Assembly: GCA_014843695.1 (NCBI GenBank)
Contig: CM026402.1
Coordinates: 12,701,512-12,765,511 of the forward strand
From: Archivesica marissinica
Taxonomy: Eukaryota > Mollusca > Bivalvia > Venerida > Vesicomyidae
Direction: 5' to 3'
DNA: 64,000 nt
Shown: positions 1 to 11,950 of the stretch, piece after piece
How the letters are laid out: every line of letters starts with the position of its first letter
Position numbering within the stretch: position 1 is the first letter of the stretch
The notes under the pieces: generated by a model
What the model saw: only the letters and a program-made list of their open reading frames with translations
What the model was told of the DNA's origin: nothing
Databases searched by the model: none
Made by a program: the position numbers and the translations under genes

Positions 1-367
1 ATCTTCCTCTAATGTCGAACCCCTCGCGGGGATGTAGAAAAGTCCCTAAAGACTTAGCTAACAGAGGTATGAATCAACATATCAAGTAATTTAATTAAAA
101 AAGACAACGTGGGACAAATGGGGACAATGCATTCTGAATGCAAACAAGTGCGGACGATGCATTCCGGTTGTAAACAAGTGCATGACCGATCGACTCGGAA
201 AGTCCTACTTTCGGTTTCGAGTTTGTTTTATATCAAAAAACACTGTTTACCAAATGAACATAAGCATAGAAAGTATAATGTTAGAATGTGTAGCAGCATT
301 TCTATCCATACGTAAAAATTGAATTTTTCAAATATCTTTTATTTCATACGATGTAATGCTGCTTTAA
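1..367 (+). mobile_element. MITE-1 copy, cut by the window start
   Basis: The right end carries the terminal repeat TACGATGTAATGCTGCTTTA, the inverse of the left end seen in the full copies near 28.96 and 52.09 kb. The body (GGACGATGCATTC, CGACTCGGAAAGTC, AATTTTTCAAATATCTTT) matches those copies. Bases 1-60 match the SINE-F tail (CCTCTAATGTCGAACCCCTC), as in the 52 kb copy. No coding capacity; a non-autonomous DNA element. Confidence 0.8.
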
Positions 368-798
368 ATGTATTTCGTTACACTGCATGTTGTAAATCGG
401 ATATTAAATCTGCCATGATTTGCAATAATAATAATAACATGCATGTTGAGTAGACTCAAATTGAATCTTTAACAAAACCAGATTGACCACTCCCCCTACA
501 ACAAGATCAGCACATCATTGTATAGTTACCTCAAGCAAATTGCCCGGCTGCTTTGACACAAAGGTGGAGCCAATTTCAAGCAGAGGATTACAAATTGGGA
601 TACCAAATGAAAACAGGTTTCATATCTGCATAGGAAATTGCTATTTGGTATTATGGAAATGATAAGCCTAGACTATGCTGTCAATTACACATAGACTGGT
701 TGCAAACATATGTGTTTGTGAAGCTAAACTAAGCACTCCATTTACAGTTTTTGCAGTCAATATATATATATCTATCAAATGTGGGTGCAACATATAGA
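368..798. other. Unassigned AT-rich sequence
   Basis: I see no coding, RNA or repeat signal beyond a short TA run near 760-770. Confidence 0.5.
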
Positions 799-800
799 TA

Positions 801-978
801 CAGTCACACCTGTATTAAGCAGTCAGCCAATGGAGTCAGAGAAAGTGGCTGCTTAGCACATGTGGTTGCTTAATAGAGGTCAAATATATAATATAATGAC
901 CGATTGGGAATCTGGAAACTGGCTGCTTAATACAGGTTGGCTGCTTAATGGAGGTGACCACTAACACATGTTTGACTG
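801..978. mobile_element. Tc1/mariner-like MITE
   Basis: The element is bounded by TA dinucleotides (799-800 and 979-980) and ends CAGTCACACC...TTTGACTG, the usual form of Tc1/mariner ends. Inside are CTGTATTAAGCAG and its inverse CTGCTTAATACAG, so much of it can fold back. At ~178 bp it has no coding capacity. The superfamily is inferred from the TA flanks and CAGTC ends. Confidence 0.65.
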
Positions 979-1076
979 TACTCACAAACACCGCACACTC
1001 TGCTGATGCTCCCAGACTATTCCGGGGACGAATATCAACTGTACAATCGGAGAGTACATCCAATACAGTTCACATG

Positions 1077-1384
1077 TTGTATATACGTAAATAGGCAGAA
1101 GTGCATCCGCGGCCCAATAGAATGTAGTCCCAATAACTAACATAGTTCATTTTGCTTTTTTGGTAAAATGCATTTTCATGACAGGCAGTGTATAGTTTTT
1201 GTGTTTTTTGAGAAAGTATATGACTTGAGAGGAATTCAGACTAGAGGATGTGTAGAAAAGATGTTTTATAAGAATTCAGGCCATTGCAATCTGAACGTTG
1301 GTATACTGTATTATTTTGCGGAGGAATGCAGTGTGTAAACACCGTGGACCGCGGATGCACTTCTGCCTATTTACGTATATACAA
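1077..1384. mobile_element. MITE-3, complete, 37-bp perfect terminal inverted repeats
   Basis: The left end starts GTTGTATATACGTAAATAGG and runs to CCGCGG (1077-1113); its exact reverse complement lies at 1348-1384. The interior contains CATTTTCATGACAGGCAGTG and GCAGTGTGTAAAC, found in inverted orientation at 8.6 and 40.3 kb. No clear target duplication and no coding frame, so the superfamily is unassigned. Confidence 0.85.
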
Positions 1385-1572
1385 CCTTCACCGATAATCT
1401 CGACACACTGTCGATCAAAATGGCGGCTGTTTGATAACGCTTACGGTTGCTGAAGGTGTGTCGCTTTATCGATTGCTGATTGGCTTATCGGGTTATAGCT
1501 GGCTGGTTTGATTGACAGCGAAACAAAATGGTGTCCGGCATAAGTATCTATATTCTAATTTCAGTCAGGAAA

Positions 1573-1867
1573 CAGACGGATCTGTAGTCCAGTTGTAACA
1601 CGCTGGACTGGTAATCCAGTGATCGCAGGTTCGATCCCCCGTCTGGCCCTAATAAAATTAACAGTCTTTCAGATGGGACGTTAAAACCGAGTTCTCGTGT
1701 CGTTGCTTTACATCGTGCACGTAAATGAACCAGAGGAGACCCTGGAATGGTTCTCTGTCTGTATCATTGCACTATCATCCAATATAAAATGACCAATCTC
1801 TTTAGGAGGGTCGCTATTACGCAATCGGTAGCGACGATAAATAAACGTAAAACGCACACACACACAC
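1573..1867 (+). mobile_element. SINE-A, full length, with target duplication
   Basis: The head folds as a tRNA: acceptor CAGACGG/CCGTCTG and anticodon loop CTGGTAA between CTGGA and TCCAG, so anticodon GGT (Thr-like). Then come a body (GATGGGACGTTAAAACCGAG, CGTGCACGTAAATGAACCAG) and tail TAGCGACGATAAATAAACG with a CA run. TCAGTCAGGAAA flanks it exactly (1561-1572 and 1868-1879). This copy carries substitutions in the anticodon arm and the 3' hairpin, so it is not a working tRNA gene. Confidence 0.92.
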
Positions 1868-1879
1868 TCAGTCAGGAAA

Positions 1880-2439
1880 TGTATGTGCGCATGTTGCAGG
1901 AACGTAGCTGAGAAACAACTTGTATATCTGAGGTAAAAGTTTAAGTGTGGCAGAGCCATATCCACAGAAATGTATCTCCTCTTTAGTACATGTCGTCCGT
2001 TACGTTGAAGAGTAGTTGGGTGAAGTCGTAGAGTATAGTGAGCATGTGGAGGGAACGTGACACCTAAATAAATAGAGTATGTGTAGTACAAAATGCCAAT
2101 GTGACGGAGCAATATATTATGAACAGTTGCATCCCTAATTTGCAGCGTGCGGTGAGCCATGGTTTCACAAAGTATTAAGTAAATTAAATGATTGAGTTTT
2201 AACTATCTATTTACAAGACATATATAAGAATGTCATGTACACAGTCTAACTGATCACACTCAATTAATTAACAGTTTCACAGTCCTCACAAAGTTATCAA
2301 ATTCTCTTTTCACAGAGAATTTGATAACATGTAATGTTATACACATAATATTACACTTAAGTTAGTTTTGTTCTTTCTTTTTATTTTTTTGAATAAGTAA
2401 ATCCGAGGCTATATATAACATTCTTGGTAATTGTTAATT
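1880..2439. other. Unassigned sequence with one strong hairpin
   Basis: The open frame on the minus strand here (2160 back to 1708) mostly reads SINE-A backwards and has no recognisable domain. The only structure seen is the hairpin at 2293-2328. Confidence 0.5.
2293..2328. repeat. Perfect 15-bp inverted repeat
   Basis: GTTATCAAATTCTCT, a 6-base loop TTTCAC, then AGAGAATTTGATAAC. Perfect over all 15 pairs. No neighbouring gene suggests a terminator role; it could be a remnant of a foldback element. Confidence 0.8.
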
Positions 2440-2689
2440 TTTTAAAACTTTATTTATTTACGATTGTGTAACACGTTTCAACAACTTAATATATTAATCA
2501 GTCTTGTTGGCGAGGATGGAAGCGTAAATGTGGTCATTTGTGTGGCAGGAAACCGGGGTACCCGGAGAAATCGAACCTGTCCAATCTGGCTACCACCATA
2601 CCATCTCACATACTTCCCGGTCCGAGGATCGAATCCGGATTGCATTGGTGAGAAGCGAGCGCGCTAACAACCGCGCTAATCTGACAGCT
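2440..2689 (-). mobile_element. SINE-B (V-SINE, RUDI-like)
   Basis: On the minus strand: a tRNA-like head with B box GGTTCGATCC (here mutated), the V-type core ending CCGGTTTCCTGCCACAC, then the shared tail. This copy is diverged in head and tail. Confidence 0.85.
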
Positions 2690-2739
2690 GGTAACTGTTA
2701 ACACCTTAAACAATAAGACAAGTTAGATAAATGTGAACA

Positions 2740-2958
2740 TATACTAGAGGACATAGAAAACGCACACCTACATTATATACTAGAGGACATAGAAAACGCC
2801 CACTTCGGATAAGTGTGTTTTTACATGAAAAACAATAATAATATAAATACATAGTTTTAAACATTTTAGAATATGTTTAGTTGTTCATTTTGTGCTTTGT
2901 AATAAAGATGTGATAGATGGAATCCTTCGTATTTCGTTTTAATGTAATAATAATCATA
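2740..2958. mobile_element. MITE-36 left end and core
   Basis: Starts with TACTAGAGGACATAGAAAAC in two inverted units, then CACTTCGGATAAGTG (a 5-bp hairpin) and an AT-rich core with TTGTTCATTTTGTG and GGAATCCTTCGTATTTCG. The same core occurs at 27967-28170 and 59724-59905, each with an inverted TAGAGGACATAG-type end, which identifies it as a dispersed element and not array debris. Confidence 0.8.
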
Positions 2959-3871
2959 TGATGTAGGTGTGCGTTTTCTATGTCCTCTAGTATATAATGT
3001 AGGTGTGCGTTTTCTATGTCCTCTAGTATATACTGTAGGTGTGCGTTTTCTATGTCCTCTAGTATATACTGTAGGTGTGCGTTTTCTATGTCCTCTAGTA
3101 TATAATGTAGGTGTGCGTTTTCTATGTCCTCTAGTATATACTGTAGGTGTGCGTTTTCTATGTCCTCTAGTATACAATGTAGGTGTGCGTTTTCTATGTC
3201 CTCAGTATATACTGTAGGTGTGCGTTTTCTATGTCCTCTAGTATACAATGTAGGTGTGCGTTTTCTATGTCCTCTAGATATAATGTAGGTGTGCGTTTTC
3301 TATGTCCTCTAGTATATGATGTAGGTGTGCGTTTTCTATGTCCTCTAGTATATGATGTAGGTGTGCGTTTTCTATGTCCTCTAGTATATAATGTAGGTGT
3401 GCGTTTTCTATGCCCTCTAGTATATGATGTAGGTGTGCGTTTTCTATGTCCTCTAGTATATAATGTAGGTTTGCGTTTTCTATGTCCTCCAGTATATAAT
3501 GCACGTGTGCGTTTTCTATGCCCTCTAGTATGTATTGAGGGTGTGCGTTTTCTATGTCCTCTAGTATATAATGTAGGTGTGCGTTTTCTATGTCATCTGG
3601 TATATAATGTAGGTGGGAGTTTTCTATGTCCTCTAGTATATAATGTAGGTGTGCGTTTTCTATGCCCTCTAGTATATAATGTAGGTGTGCGTTTTCTATT
3701 TCCTCTAGTATATAATGTAGGTGTGCGTTTTTTATGTCCTCTAGTATATAATGTAGGTGTGCGTTTTTTCTATGCCCTCTAGTATATAATGTAGGTGTGC
3801 GTTTTCTATTTCCTCTAGTATATAATGTAGGTGTGCGTTTTTTATGTCCTCTAGTATACATGTGTCAATTT
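2959..3871. repeat. 36-bp minisatellite, ~25 copies, built from the MITE-36 end
   Basis: The unit is GTGTGCGTTTTCTATGTCCT followed by CTAGTATATAATGTAG. Copies differ by scattered substitutions and a few 1-2 base indels. Because 36 is divisible by three and the unit lacks stops in several frames, it makes spurious 100-200 residue frames on both strands. The unit is the right terminal inverted repeat of MITE-36. Confidence 0.95.
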
Positions 3872-4432
3872 CATCTATAACAAAACAATAGACAATCTGA
3901 TTATATTTCAAATTGGAAGTTATTGGTGACAACACATATTGTATCAATCCCAACTGAGCTTTAGGGGAGAGAAATGGCTGTCACATTACAGTATAATTAT
4001 GTTATCAATTGGTGATTATTTTCAAAACGTAGACAATAAGTAATTTAGCTAAGAAATGACTACAGATGATACAACTTGATAAGCAATTGCAGAAGTAGAG
4101 TATTACAAATGTACCAAACTGATTAAACATTTACATACAACTGAATATTTCAAGAAATATGCATCATATTTAAAATGTACACACTATTACAATCGTCTTG
4201 ATACCAAATGTGCTGAAGTTATAATATGTAAGCATTTGAATGTATAGAATATATTGTGAAGTATGTAAAATTGTATAACAAGAACTCTTAGGAAATGTAC
4301 TTCATAATAAATATATTAAATGTTTTGTGCTTTGTTTCTGGTAAAGTGTTATGTATATAATACTTGTCGTGTTATACTTCATACATCAGCCTACATGCGT
4401 ACTGCATTTGTATGTACTGTGCTAATGCTTGG
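3872..4432. other. Unassigned AT-rich sequence
   Basis: No coding frame, RNA or repeat structure recognised. Confidence 0.5.
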
Positions 4433-4549
4433 AAATCGTGATAGCCCAGTGGATGCGCGTTCGCTTCCGGTGCGAGGTCTCTAGAGTGATTAATATACGG
4501 TGACAGAACTTGTTTCGCAATCGAGCTGAAATAAATTTGTATAAACTAA
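4433..4549 (+). mobile_element. Internally deleted SINE-C
   Basis: A SINE-C head (ATCGTGATAGCCCAGTGGAT, GTTCGCTTCCGGTGCGA) runs directly into the tail (GAGTGATTAATATACGG, CTTGTTTCGCAATCGAGC). About 115 bp of B box and core are missing compared with the copy at 19801. Confidence 0.8.
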
Positions 4550-4801
4550 TGCGTAGCTAATGGTTTGGACTGTCAAACTTCTCAAATGCATTCCTTGTTA
4601 GACATAAGTTATGCACATATAAAGTAAGCTTGTTAAATGTTAGTATTCTCACTGTTATATTCAATGCTACTGTGGATAACGTTTCTTGGAAACGGATGCA
4701 ATGCCACTGGAGATAATATATTGTAGTATTGTAGCATAAAGTTGGTGGAGTGAGTTGATATGTCATAAAGATATTTACATTGTGAATACACTCGCCATGT
4801 T

Positions 4802-5051
4802 TAAGTTTAAACTTATTTAGCTTACAACGATTGTGAAACAAGCTTTAACAACTTATATTAATCACTCTCGTTGGCGCGAATGAAAGCGTAAATCTGGTCA
4901 ATCGTGTGGGAGGAAATCGGAGTACTCGGAGAAACCGCCACCTGTCTGATCTGGCGACCACCGTACCATATCACACACTTCCCGGTCCGAGGATCGAATC
5001 CGGGCTGCATTGGTGAGAAGCGAGTGCGCCAACCACTGCGCTAATCGGACA
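4802..5051 (-). mobile_element. SINE-B (V-SINE), with target duplication
   Basis: Complete in reverse: tail AGTTTAAACTTATTTAG, ATTAATCACTCTCGTTGGCG, core GGAAATCGGAGTACTCGGAG, B box CGAGGATCGAATCCGGGC, head GCGCTAATCGGACAG. GCCATGTT flanks it at 4794-4801 and 5052-5059. Confidence 0.88.
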
Positions 5052-5158
5052 GCCATGTTGAGTACATTCAAATCTACTGTGTTTACATTTCGATGAGACG
5101 TTGCTGTTTTGTACGTTTACATCACAAATCGCACACGTTTCTATACTATTGTCAATAG

Positions 5159-5390
5159 GAAGTCGAGATAGCGCAGTGGATGACGTTCGCTTCATGTGCG
5201 AAAGGTCCGGAGTTCGAGCCCAGCTGGAGCCATTACGATTGTGTCCTTTAGCTAGGCATTTAAATTCCACATTGCCTCTTCTCTCTCCTTCATGGCGATG
5301 GATTCCATAAGGAATGAGGTCTCGAGAATGATTAATATAAGTTGCAAGATCTTGTTTCGCAATCGAGCTTATATAAATTTGTATACACTA
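5159..5390 (+). mobile_element. SINE-C, near full length
   Basis: Head GAAGTCGAGATAGCGCAGTG, B box GGAGTTCGAGCCCAG, core CTTTAGCTAGGCATTTAAAT and TGGCGATGGATTCCAT, tail GATTAATATAAGTTGCAAG and TTTCGCAATCGAGC. In better copies of this family the anticodon stem is TTCGC/GCGAA with loop TTCAGGT (CAG, Leu-like). Confidence 0.9.
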
Positions 5391-5545
5391 TTAAACCAAA
5401 CGACGACGTAAATACAAGTCAACGTTGCTATTTATTATGTATTGCCATTTTACATTCGGGTTGAAACATTCGTACTACACGCACTTCAAACAGCACACAC
5501 CTATACATGATTAAAACATTATCGTGGTGCCATACCTTGTACTTG

Positions 5546-5800
5546 CAGTCCATTATTATTAATATTGGACTGCTGTCAAAAGACAGAGCATTATATTAAA
5601 TCGTCCACCTACATGTACGAAATGAACAATTTTAATTTGTAGGATCTTGTTATATAAGTGTGTGCTTTAAGTAAAATATAGCCCTCAAACGGATTCAATA
5701 TATTAAATATTGGTACTGTTTTCGGAGCTACGCGCCTCACACAGCCCAATAGTTTACATATTGAATCGTTTTCGGCTTATATCATATACCTAAACGTACA
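5546..5800 (+). repeat. Dispersed repeat H, copy 1
   Basis: Shares with 37097-37326 the blocks GTCCATTATTATTAATATTG, TATATAAGTGTGTG, CCTCAAACGGAT, ATTGGTACT and CGTTTTCGGCTTATATC. It begins with a hairpin (CAGTCCA...TGGACTG). A second foldback pairs AAACGGATTCAATAT with ATATTGAATCGTTTT. No coding frame. Confidence 0.75.
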
Positions 5801-6207
5801 CATATTATTTTATTCCTGAAATATTTGAATTGAACTGATTGTGTGTTGATTAGTATCTGAAGGGCAATTTACAAATGTATAATAACTTAATAAGTTATTC
5901 TTCTTTCAGTATAAGTGTAGATAATTTATGTTGAATATAGCAAATTTACAATAATGCTTGGATTCCTGTTTATTAGGTGCATATCTATGATAACTCACAA
6001 ACCAAGATACCATAGTTTACCAATTAACTCTGGATTTTGCTTTTGGAGACAGGACATCGATAAAACTGCTTATAATATATGTCTCTAATGACATATCCCA
6101 AGTCTTCCAGACGTACTTAATGGCTCTTATAGAACATTATTGGCATATAACTTATAGAGACCTTCGTATGCAGTTGACAGTGTTTGCTATCTAAACTGAT
6201 TTGTTTA
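5801..6207. other. Unassigned AT-rich sequence
   Basis: No coding, RNA or repeat signal recognised. Confidence 0.45.
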
Positions 6208-6500
6208 ATTTACATATAATGCCTATGTTCTATTATAAAGAGTTTATATAAAGAATATCGTGCATCGTGTAATTTACACATAACGCGTATGTTCTATTAT
6301 AAAGAGTTTATAATAAAGAATATCGTGCATCGTGTAATTTACACATAACGCGTATGTTCTATTATAAAGAGTTTATATAACGAATATCGTGCATCGTGTA
6401 ATTTACACATAACGCGTATGTTCTATTATAAAGAGTTTATTTAACGAATATCGTGCATCGTGTAATTTACACATAACGCTTATGTTCTGTAAAGAGTTTG
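6208..6500. repeat. 64-bp tandem repeat, ~4.5 copies
   Basis: TATGTTCTATTATAAAGAG recurs at 6224, 6288, 6353 and 6417, and in truncated form at 6481. The rest of the unit reads ATATCGTGCATCGTG and TAATTTACACATAACGCG. Confidence 0.9.
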
Positions 6501-6515
6501 TAATAAGAGTATACG

Positions 6516-6959
6516 TTAAACGACACTACATCGGTGAAAACGCAAATGTATGCAGAATGTAATTTGCTATTATTTGTTATAATTTGTTTCCAGATATTTT
6601 CTCAAAATCTGAGTATTTCAACAAATAAACAAACGTCGTATACGCGGTTTGTTGACATAACAAAATAATGTAAATAGGGTCGACATTCGTGCGTAATACA
6701 ATGCGCTTATCCTGAATAACACGCGGTATTGTACATATGTACCGTGATATCTCACATATGTGCCTATGCATATTTATGTGTAGACAAATCTTAGTAAAAT
6801 TATCTCTAATCGAAAGTATTGCCTGTTTAGTATTGACTCCAATGACAAACTAACGTCCATTCAGTAGCGTGGATGACCATTATATGACATCCTGGTTTCA
6901 CTTTGGAAAGTATGTATACAACAAAACCACTGCTTATTTATTCAATGTTAGTGTTCGAA
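6516..6959 (+). mobile_element. MITE-2, 3' end missing
   Basis: Begins TTAAACGACACTACATCGG and follows the full copy at 10729-11271 (GTCGTATACGCGGTTTGTTG, GTGCCTATGCATATTTATG, GTGTTCGAA). It stops at ~6959, where LINE sequence starts; its second terminus is absent. Confidence 0.8.
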
Positions 6960-7433
6960 CCCCATATCCAAACATTGTTATACCAAATTGAAGGTGTCCA
7001 GCGAAGAACAGCCTGTTGGATAAAGGCTGACTTCTATCGTACCTCTAATGTTACAGACATGCTACATTCCCTAAATCTACGCACACTAGATCAACGGCAT
7101 ATTGATAATAGGTTATCCCTTATGTATAAAATTCACAATGATCTTGTTGCTATTCCCACTGAACATTACCTAGTTCCTCTCTCCCGTCCTGCTCGCCATT
7201 GCCATTCCTTAAGCTATATGTTAATTAAAGCAACTACAGACTATTACAAGTTTTCCTTTTTTCCAAGAACAATCTACCATTGGAACCATATCCCTCTTGA
7301 CATTGTCCATCTCCCTGCCATAGAGCAATTCAATACGACAGTTTGTCATATTTAACATGCCAGACCCTAGTTGTTCTGCGCAGCTGCTTTTAAACTTTTA
7401 CCACAACTTATTTTCATTACTTTCTTAAATTAG
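6960..7433 (+). pseudogene. LINE ORF2 C-terminal remnant and 3' UTR
   Basis: The frame to 7355 encodes the end of a non-LTR retrotransposon protein: an EGVQRRTACWI block, SNVTDMLHSLNLRTLDQR, RLSLMYKIHNDLV, and DYYKFSFFPRTIYHWNHIP. These are recurring features after the RT domain of CR1/Jockey-like LINEs. Everything upstream (endonuclease, RT) is missing, as in a 5'-truncated insertion. The first residues of the open frame (from 6903) are MITE-2, not LINE. A short 3' UTR follows and runs into the GATA array. Confidence 0.85.
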
Positions 7434-8425
<992 letters not shown>

Positions 8426-8426
8426 T

Positions 8427-8925
8427 TCATTTCTTATAATACCACATCCACTGTGAATACGTATTCAAATGAAACTGAAAAACAGCAGACATATTACAAA
8501 TTCAATGGCAGACACTGACAATGGTTGCCTGTGAATGACGTCACACTGTATTCTTCCGCCAAATATAACTTTCAGTTTGCAATTGCATGACTTCCTATAT
8601 CACATATTTTCTACACATCAACTAATCTTCTCAAGTAACACCATTTCCCAAAAAGCACAATAAACATACGCTGCCTGTCATGAAAATGGATGCTTTACCA
8701 AAAAGAAAATTGAACTGCATTATAGTTTATACACATTTATTTTAGCTCGATTGCGAAATAAGTTATTTCAACTTTAAATGCCACGTTTCCTCTTCTCTCT
8801 CCTTCGTGGCGATGGATTCCATCAGGAATGAGGTCTCGAGAGTGAATGAACTGCATTAGTTATTAGGACTACTGTCAAGGACCTCGGGAGCACTTCCGCC
8901 TATTTACGTATATACAACCCCGCAG
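8427..8925 (+). mobile_element. MITE-3 relative, long form, broken by SINE-C
   Basis: Matches 40100-40428 (CCACATCCACTGTGAA, GTATTCAAAT, CTACACATCAACTA) and ends in the MITE-3 terminus GCCTATTTACGTATATACAA. A SINE-C sits at 8724-8846. No left terminus is recognised. Confidence 0.75.
8724..8846 (-). mobile_element. SINE-C, 5'-truncated, inside MITE-3
   Basis: Only the tail and core are present in reverse (TTTATTTTAGCTCGATTGCG, GCGATGGATTCCATC). TGAACTGCATTA flanks it at 8712-8723 and 8847-8858, so it inserted after the MITE. Confidence 0.88.
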
Positions 8926-9164
8926 GACTCACGCGGATGAATAATACTATCATAGTAGTTTAAAGGGAAGATCGGTATGGGCTTAGTGTCAGCTACGTAC
9001 GTACTGCCGTCTATTAGTGTAGATAATAGCTAGATATTCCAACACAGAACGCAGGCAGTCACCAGGGATATTACTGTTGGACAATATAAAATAATACTAA
9101 ACTAATTGCCCTTCTATAAGAATGTAAATTGTCAGTACATTCATTCTTACACGTATTCTTAGCC

Positions 9165-9520
9165 GGTGTATTGCTGGTAGTCAGCAGTGTACTGCTGCAC
9201 TGCTAGAATTGAACAGTAGGTAGTGTAATCCAGCAGTGAGCGGTGTACTAGCGGTGTATTGCTGGTAGTCAGCAGTGTACTGCTGCACTGCTAGAATTGA
9301 ACAGTAGGTAGTGTAATCCAGTAGTGAGCGGTGCACTAGCGGTGTATTGCTGGTAGTCAGTAGTGTACTGCTGCACTGCTAGAATTGAACAGTAGGTAGT
9401 GTAATCCAGCAGTGAGCGGTGTACTGACAGTGTATTGTTGGTAGTGAGCAGTGTACTGCTATAATTGAACAGTGGGTAGTGTAATCCAGCAGTGAGCGGT
9501 GTACTGACAGTGTATTGCTT
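9165..9520. repeat. 88-bp tandem repeat, ~4 copies
   Basis: GGTGTATTGCTGGTAGTCAG starts copies at 9165, 9253 and 9341; a diverged copy starts at 9429, and a truncated fifth begins at ~9509. The unit is rich in CAGCAGTG/CACTGCTG and could fold back. Confidence 0.92.
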
Positions 9521-10022
9521 CTAAATTATACGCATTATTGGTACTGCACAACTGCTGCTTCTAACGTTACAAAACCGTAGCGTGAGGACTCGACGATGAC
9601 GAGTACTATTTGATTTAGAAAATCGTTTTTAAAGGTTCCCCACGATCATCCACTGCTGCAATCAATTATGCGTTCACTATTAGATTACACAGCTCACTAC
9701 TGGATTACGCCATATAGGACATTGTTCCCGGTTGCTCAACCATAAATAAACTAAGTTTGGAAGAAATGTGTTCTATTTAGGTGAATATACTGAACAGTCA
9801 TAGAGAATACACCGTACACTGCTCGAATACAATGACTCTTTTTCCTTTTTACTATGTATTTAATAGGTAATGTATGTGTTGTTTTACAACCTATATATGC
9901 TTCCTTTTAGTAGAATCCTTTGTTTTCACTGCTGTTCTCTACTCAGAGGCTGCGGCAGGATGAAGGTAAGTTTGTCAAAGTCATGTCAATTATATTTACA
10001 GTAAAGTATACATTGTGTAAAT
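9521..10022. other. Unassigned sequence
   Basis: No coding or repeat signal recognised. Confidence 0.45.
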
Positions 10023-10250
10023 ACACCGTCTCCGTGGCCTAGTGGTTAAGGTGTCCGCCTACGGAGCGGGAGGTAGAACGAAGGTTCGAATATCGTTAGG
10101 GTTCGTTCTGGTACGGCCGGTTGGTGAGCCGCCAGCTATTTAAATACTGGTTACCGATTGTCTATCAGCCTGGCGCCTGGCATACAAGCATATGATTCGG
10201 GAAGTACTGATGTTCATAAAATAAGTCAGAAATGGCTGACCCTTTAAATA
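10023..10250 (+). mobile_element. SINE-E: tRNA-headed element, poorly defined
   Basis: The head has an A box (TGGCCTAGTGGTTAAGGTG), an anticodon stem-loop CCGC-CTACGGA-GCGG (ACG, Arg-like) and a weak B box (AGGTTCGAATATC). Then follow TACGGCCGGTTGGTGAGCCG and unique sequence. The same head appears at 36029. The 3' boundary is approximate. Confidence 0.5.
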
Positions 10251-10362
10251 GGGTACTACTATAATAAACATGTATGATATATATAGTAATTTGATAATTA
10301 TAAAATGAGAACTCTGATGAAATTGGATAAAATGTGATTCAACGGAATCGACAATACTACAA

Positions 10363-10615
10363 CGGATCTGTAGTATAGTGGTTAACACGCTGGACTTGTA
10401 ATCCAGGGATCGCAGGTTCGATCCCCCGTCTGACCCTAATACAATTACAATCTTTCAAGTGGGACTTTAAACCGAGGTCTCGTGCCGGTGCTCAGTACAC
10501 CGTGCACGTAAAAGAACCAGAGCACTATCCTCAACAAATCTAAAATTACTTTTCAGGAGGCGTCGCTCATATAGGCAACCGGTAGTGACGATACATAAAC
10601 GTAAAAACACACACA
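10363..10615 (+). mobile_element. SINE-A, internally shortened
   Basis: Head GGATCTGTAGTATAGTGG, anticodon loop CTTGTAA in place of CTGGTAA, B box GGTTCGATCCCCCGTCTG, and tail GGCGTCGCTCATATAGGCAA with CA run. About 30 bp between CCAGAG and CACTATCC are missing. Confidence 0.9.
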
Positions 10616-10728
10616 CAACAATAAACAGCTAGGCATAACAATTACGATAGGTCAAAGTCATTAGATGAAGATTACATTTAATCGTCTTAGAAAACGTAGT
10701 CCCCCAAATGCATGTATGCGGTGGTGAC

Positions 10729-11271
10729 TTTAAAGCGACACTACATAAATGAAAACGCAACTTTATACAGAATAAAATGTCCTATTATATGGTGTAATTT
10801 ATTTCCAAATATTTGCATCAAAACCTGAGTATTTCAACTAATAAACAAGCGTCGTATACGCAGTTTGTTGACATAACAATATCATGTAAACAGGGTACGA
10901 CATACATGCGTAATACAACCTGTGTATCCTGAATAACGAGATTTATGATACATATTTACCGTTATATCTCACATTTGTGCCTATGCATATTTATTTGTAG
11001 ACTAACCTTAGTTAAATTGAGTATCTCTAAGCGACAATATCACGCGCTTAGTATTGACTACAATGACAAAGACATTTCAAGCCAGGATCGTGGATGACCG
11101 GTATATGAATTCCTACATTCACTTTTGACAGTTTGTAGACCACAAACGCACTGTTGATTGATTCAATATTTGTGTTCGAATGTATTCGGAAGAAATTGTA
11201 GTAGCAATGCATTTATACGTGAACAATGTATTATTTTTGTTTGGCTTTTTGCGATGTAATGTCGCTTTAAA
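10729..11271. mobile_element. MITE-2, complete
   Basis: Terminal inverted repeats TTTAAAGCGACACTACAT and ATGTAATGTCGCTTTAAA bound ~543 bp. The interior contains GTCGTATACGCAGTTTGTTG, also present in MITE-1 as GTCGTATACGCGAATTTGTT, so the two are related. Frames inside (for example 11180-11407) are short and show no transposase motif. Confidence 0.88.
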
Positions 11272-11950
11272 TACATTTAACAGTAAGCAACAGCAAAAAG
11301 AGAGGACACCAATTAAGAGGACCAATCTAGTTTTAGTAGTATTCAGAGGCATTAACTGCCTAATGTTTCTCATTACGACCAGCTGTCGTGGTACTATAAA
11401 GTATTGAATATAGCTACAAGCAACAACACGTGGTGTATTGTAGAATCGTATACCCATGCGTATTCGCCACCTATAACTAATCATCGTTGTGCATTTATTT
11501 TCCACTTAATTGCAAACTATTAATTTAAGACCAATTTACACCATAATATTATATTGACATCGATTTTTCTAAAGTCTGGATGCATTGAGAACCACGGACA
11601 CAGACTTTAATTTCATTTAAATAGCATATCGACCGAGCAAATATTTCCAGAAAACACACACATTCCGGAAGCAATCGTACGGATGTTGAATTGAAGGTGT
11701 AATATTGGTTGTCGAGCGAGATCATCACGTTATACAAAGTTCTCTGCAAATTGATTGAATGTGATTGGTTTAGCTGCATATGTTGTCAACAAATAATTAC
11801 ATTGTTTTCATTGCTTGACAGTAAAAGGGAATAGTCGTACATGCATAGGACCATTGTATTTTTTTAAATCAGATATATTTTAATTACACCAATTAACTTT
11901 TTATTATATGTAACGACGATTGCATGTTTCCAATCACGAGGAAGTAATCA
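11272..11950. other. Unassigned sequence
   Basis: Short frames on both strands show no recognisable domain. No repeat structure seen. Confidence 0.45.

Noticed and set aside
2959..3871. Possible CRISPR array
   Set aside because: Units are contiguous 36-mers with no unique spacers; the context is eukaryotic transposons. The same holds for the 37-, 46-, 50-, 54- and 64-bp arrays.
2866..3953. Overlapping repeat-protein-like frames on both strands
   Set aside because: 36-bp minisatellite gives 12-residue periodic frames on both strands.
10023..10100. Possible tRNA-Arg(ACG) gene
   Set aside because: Acceptor and T arms do not pair properly, and the head recurs as a fragment at 36029.
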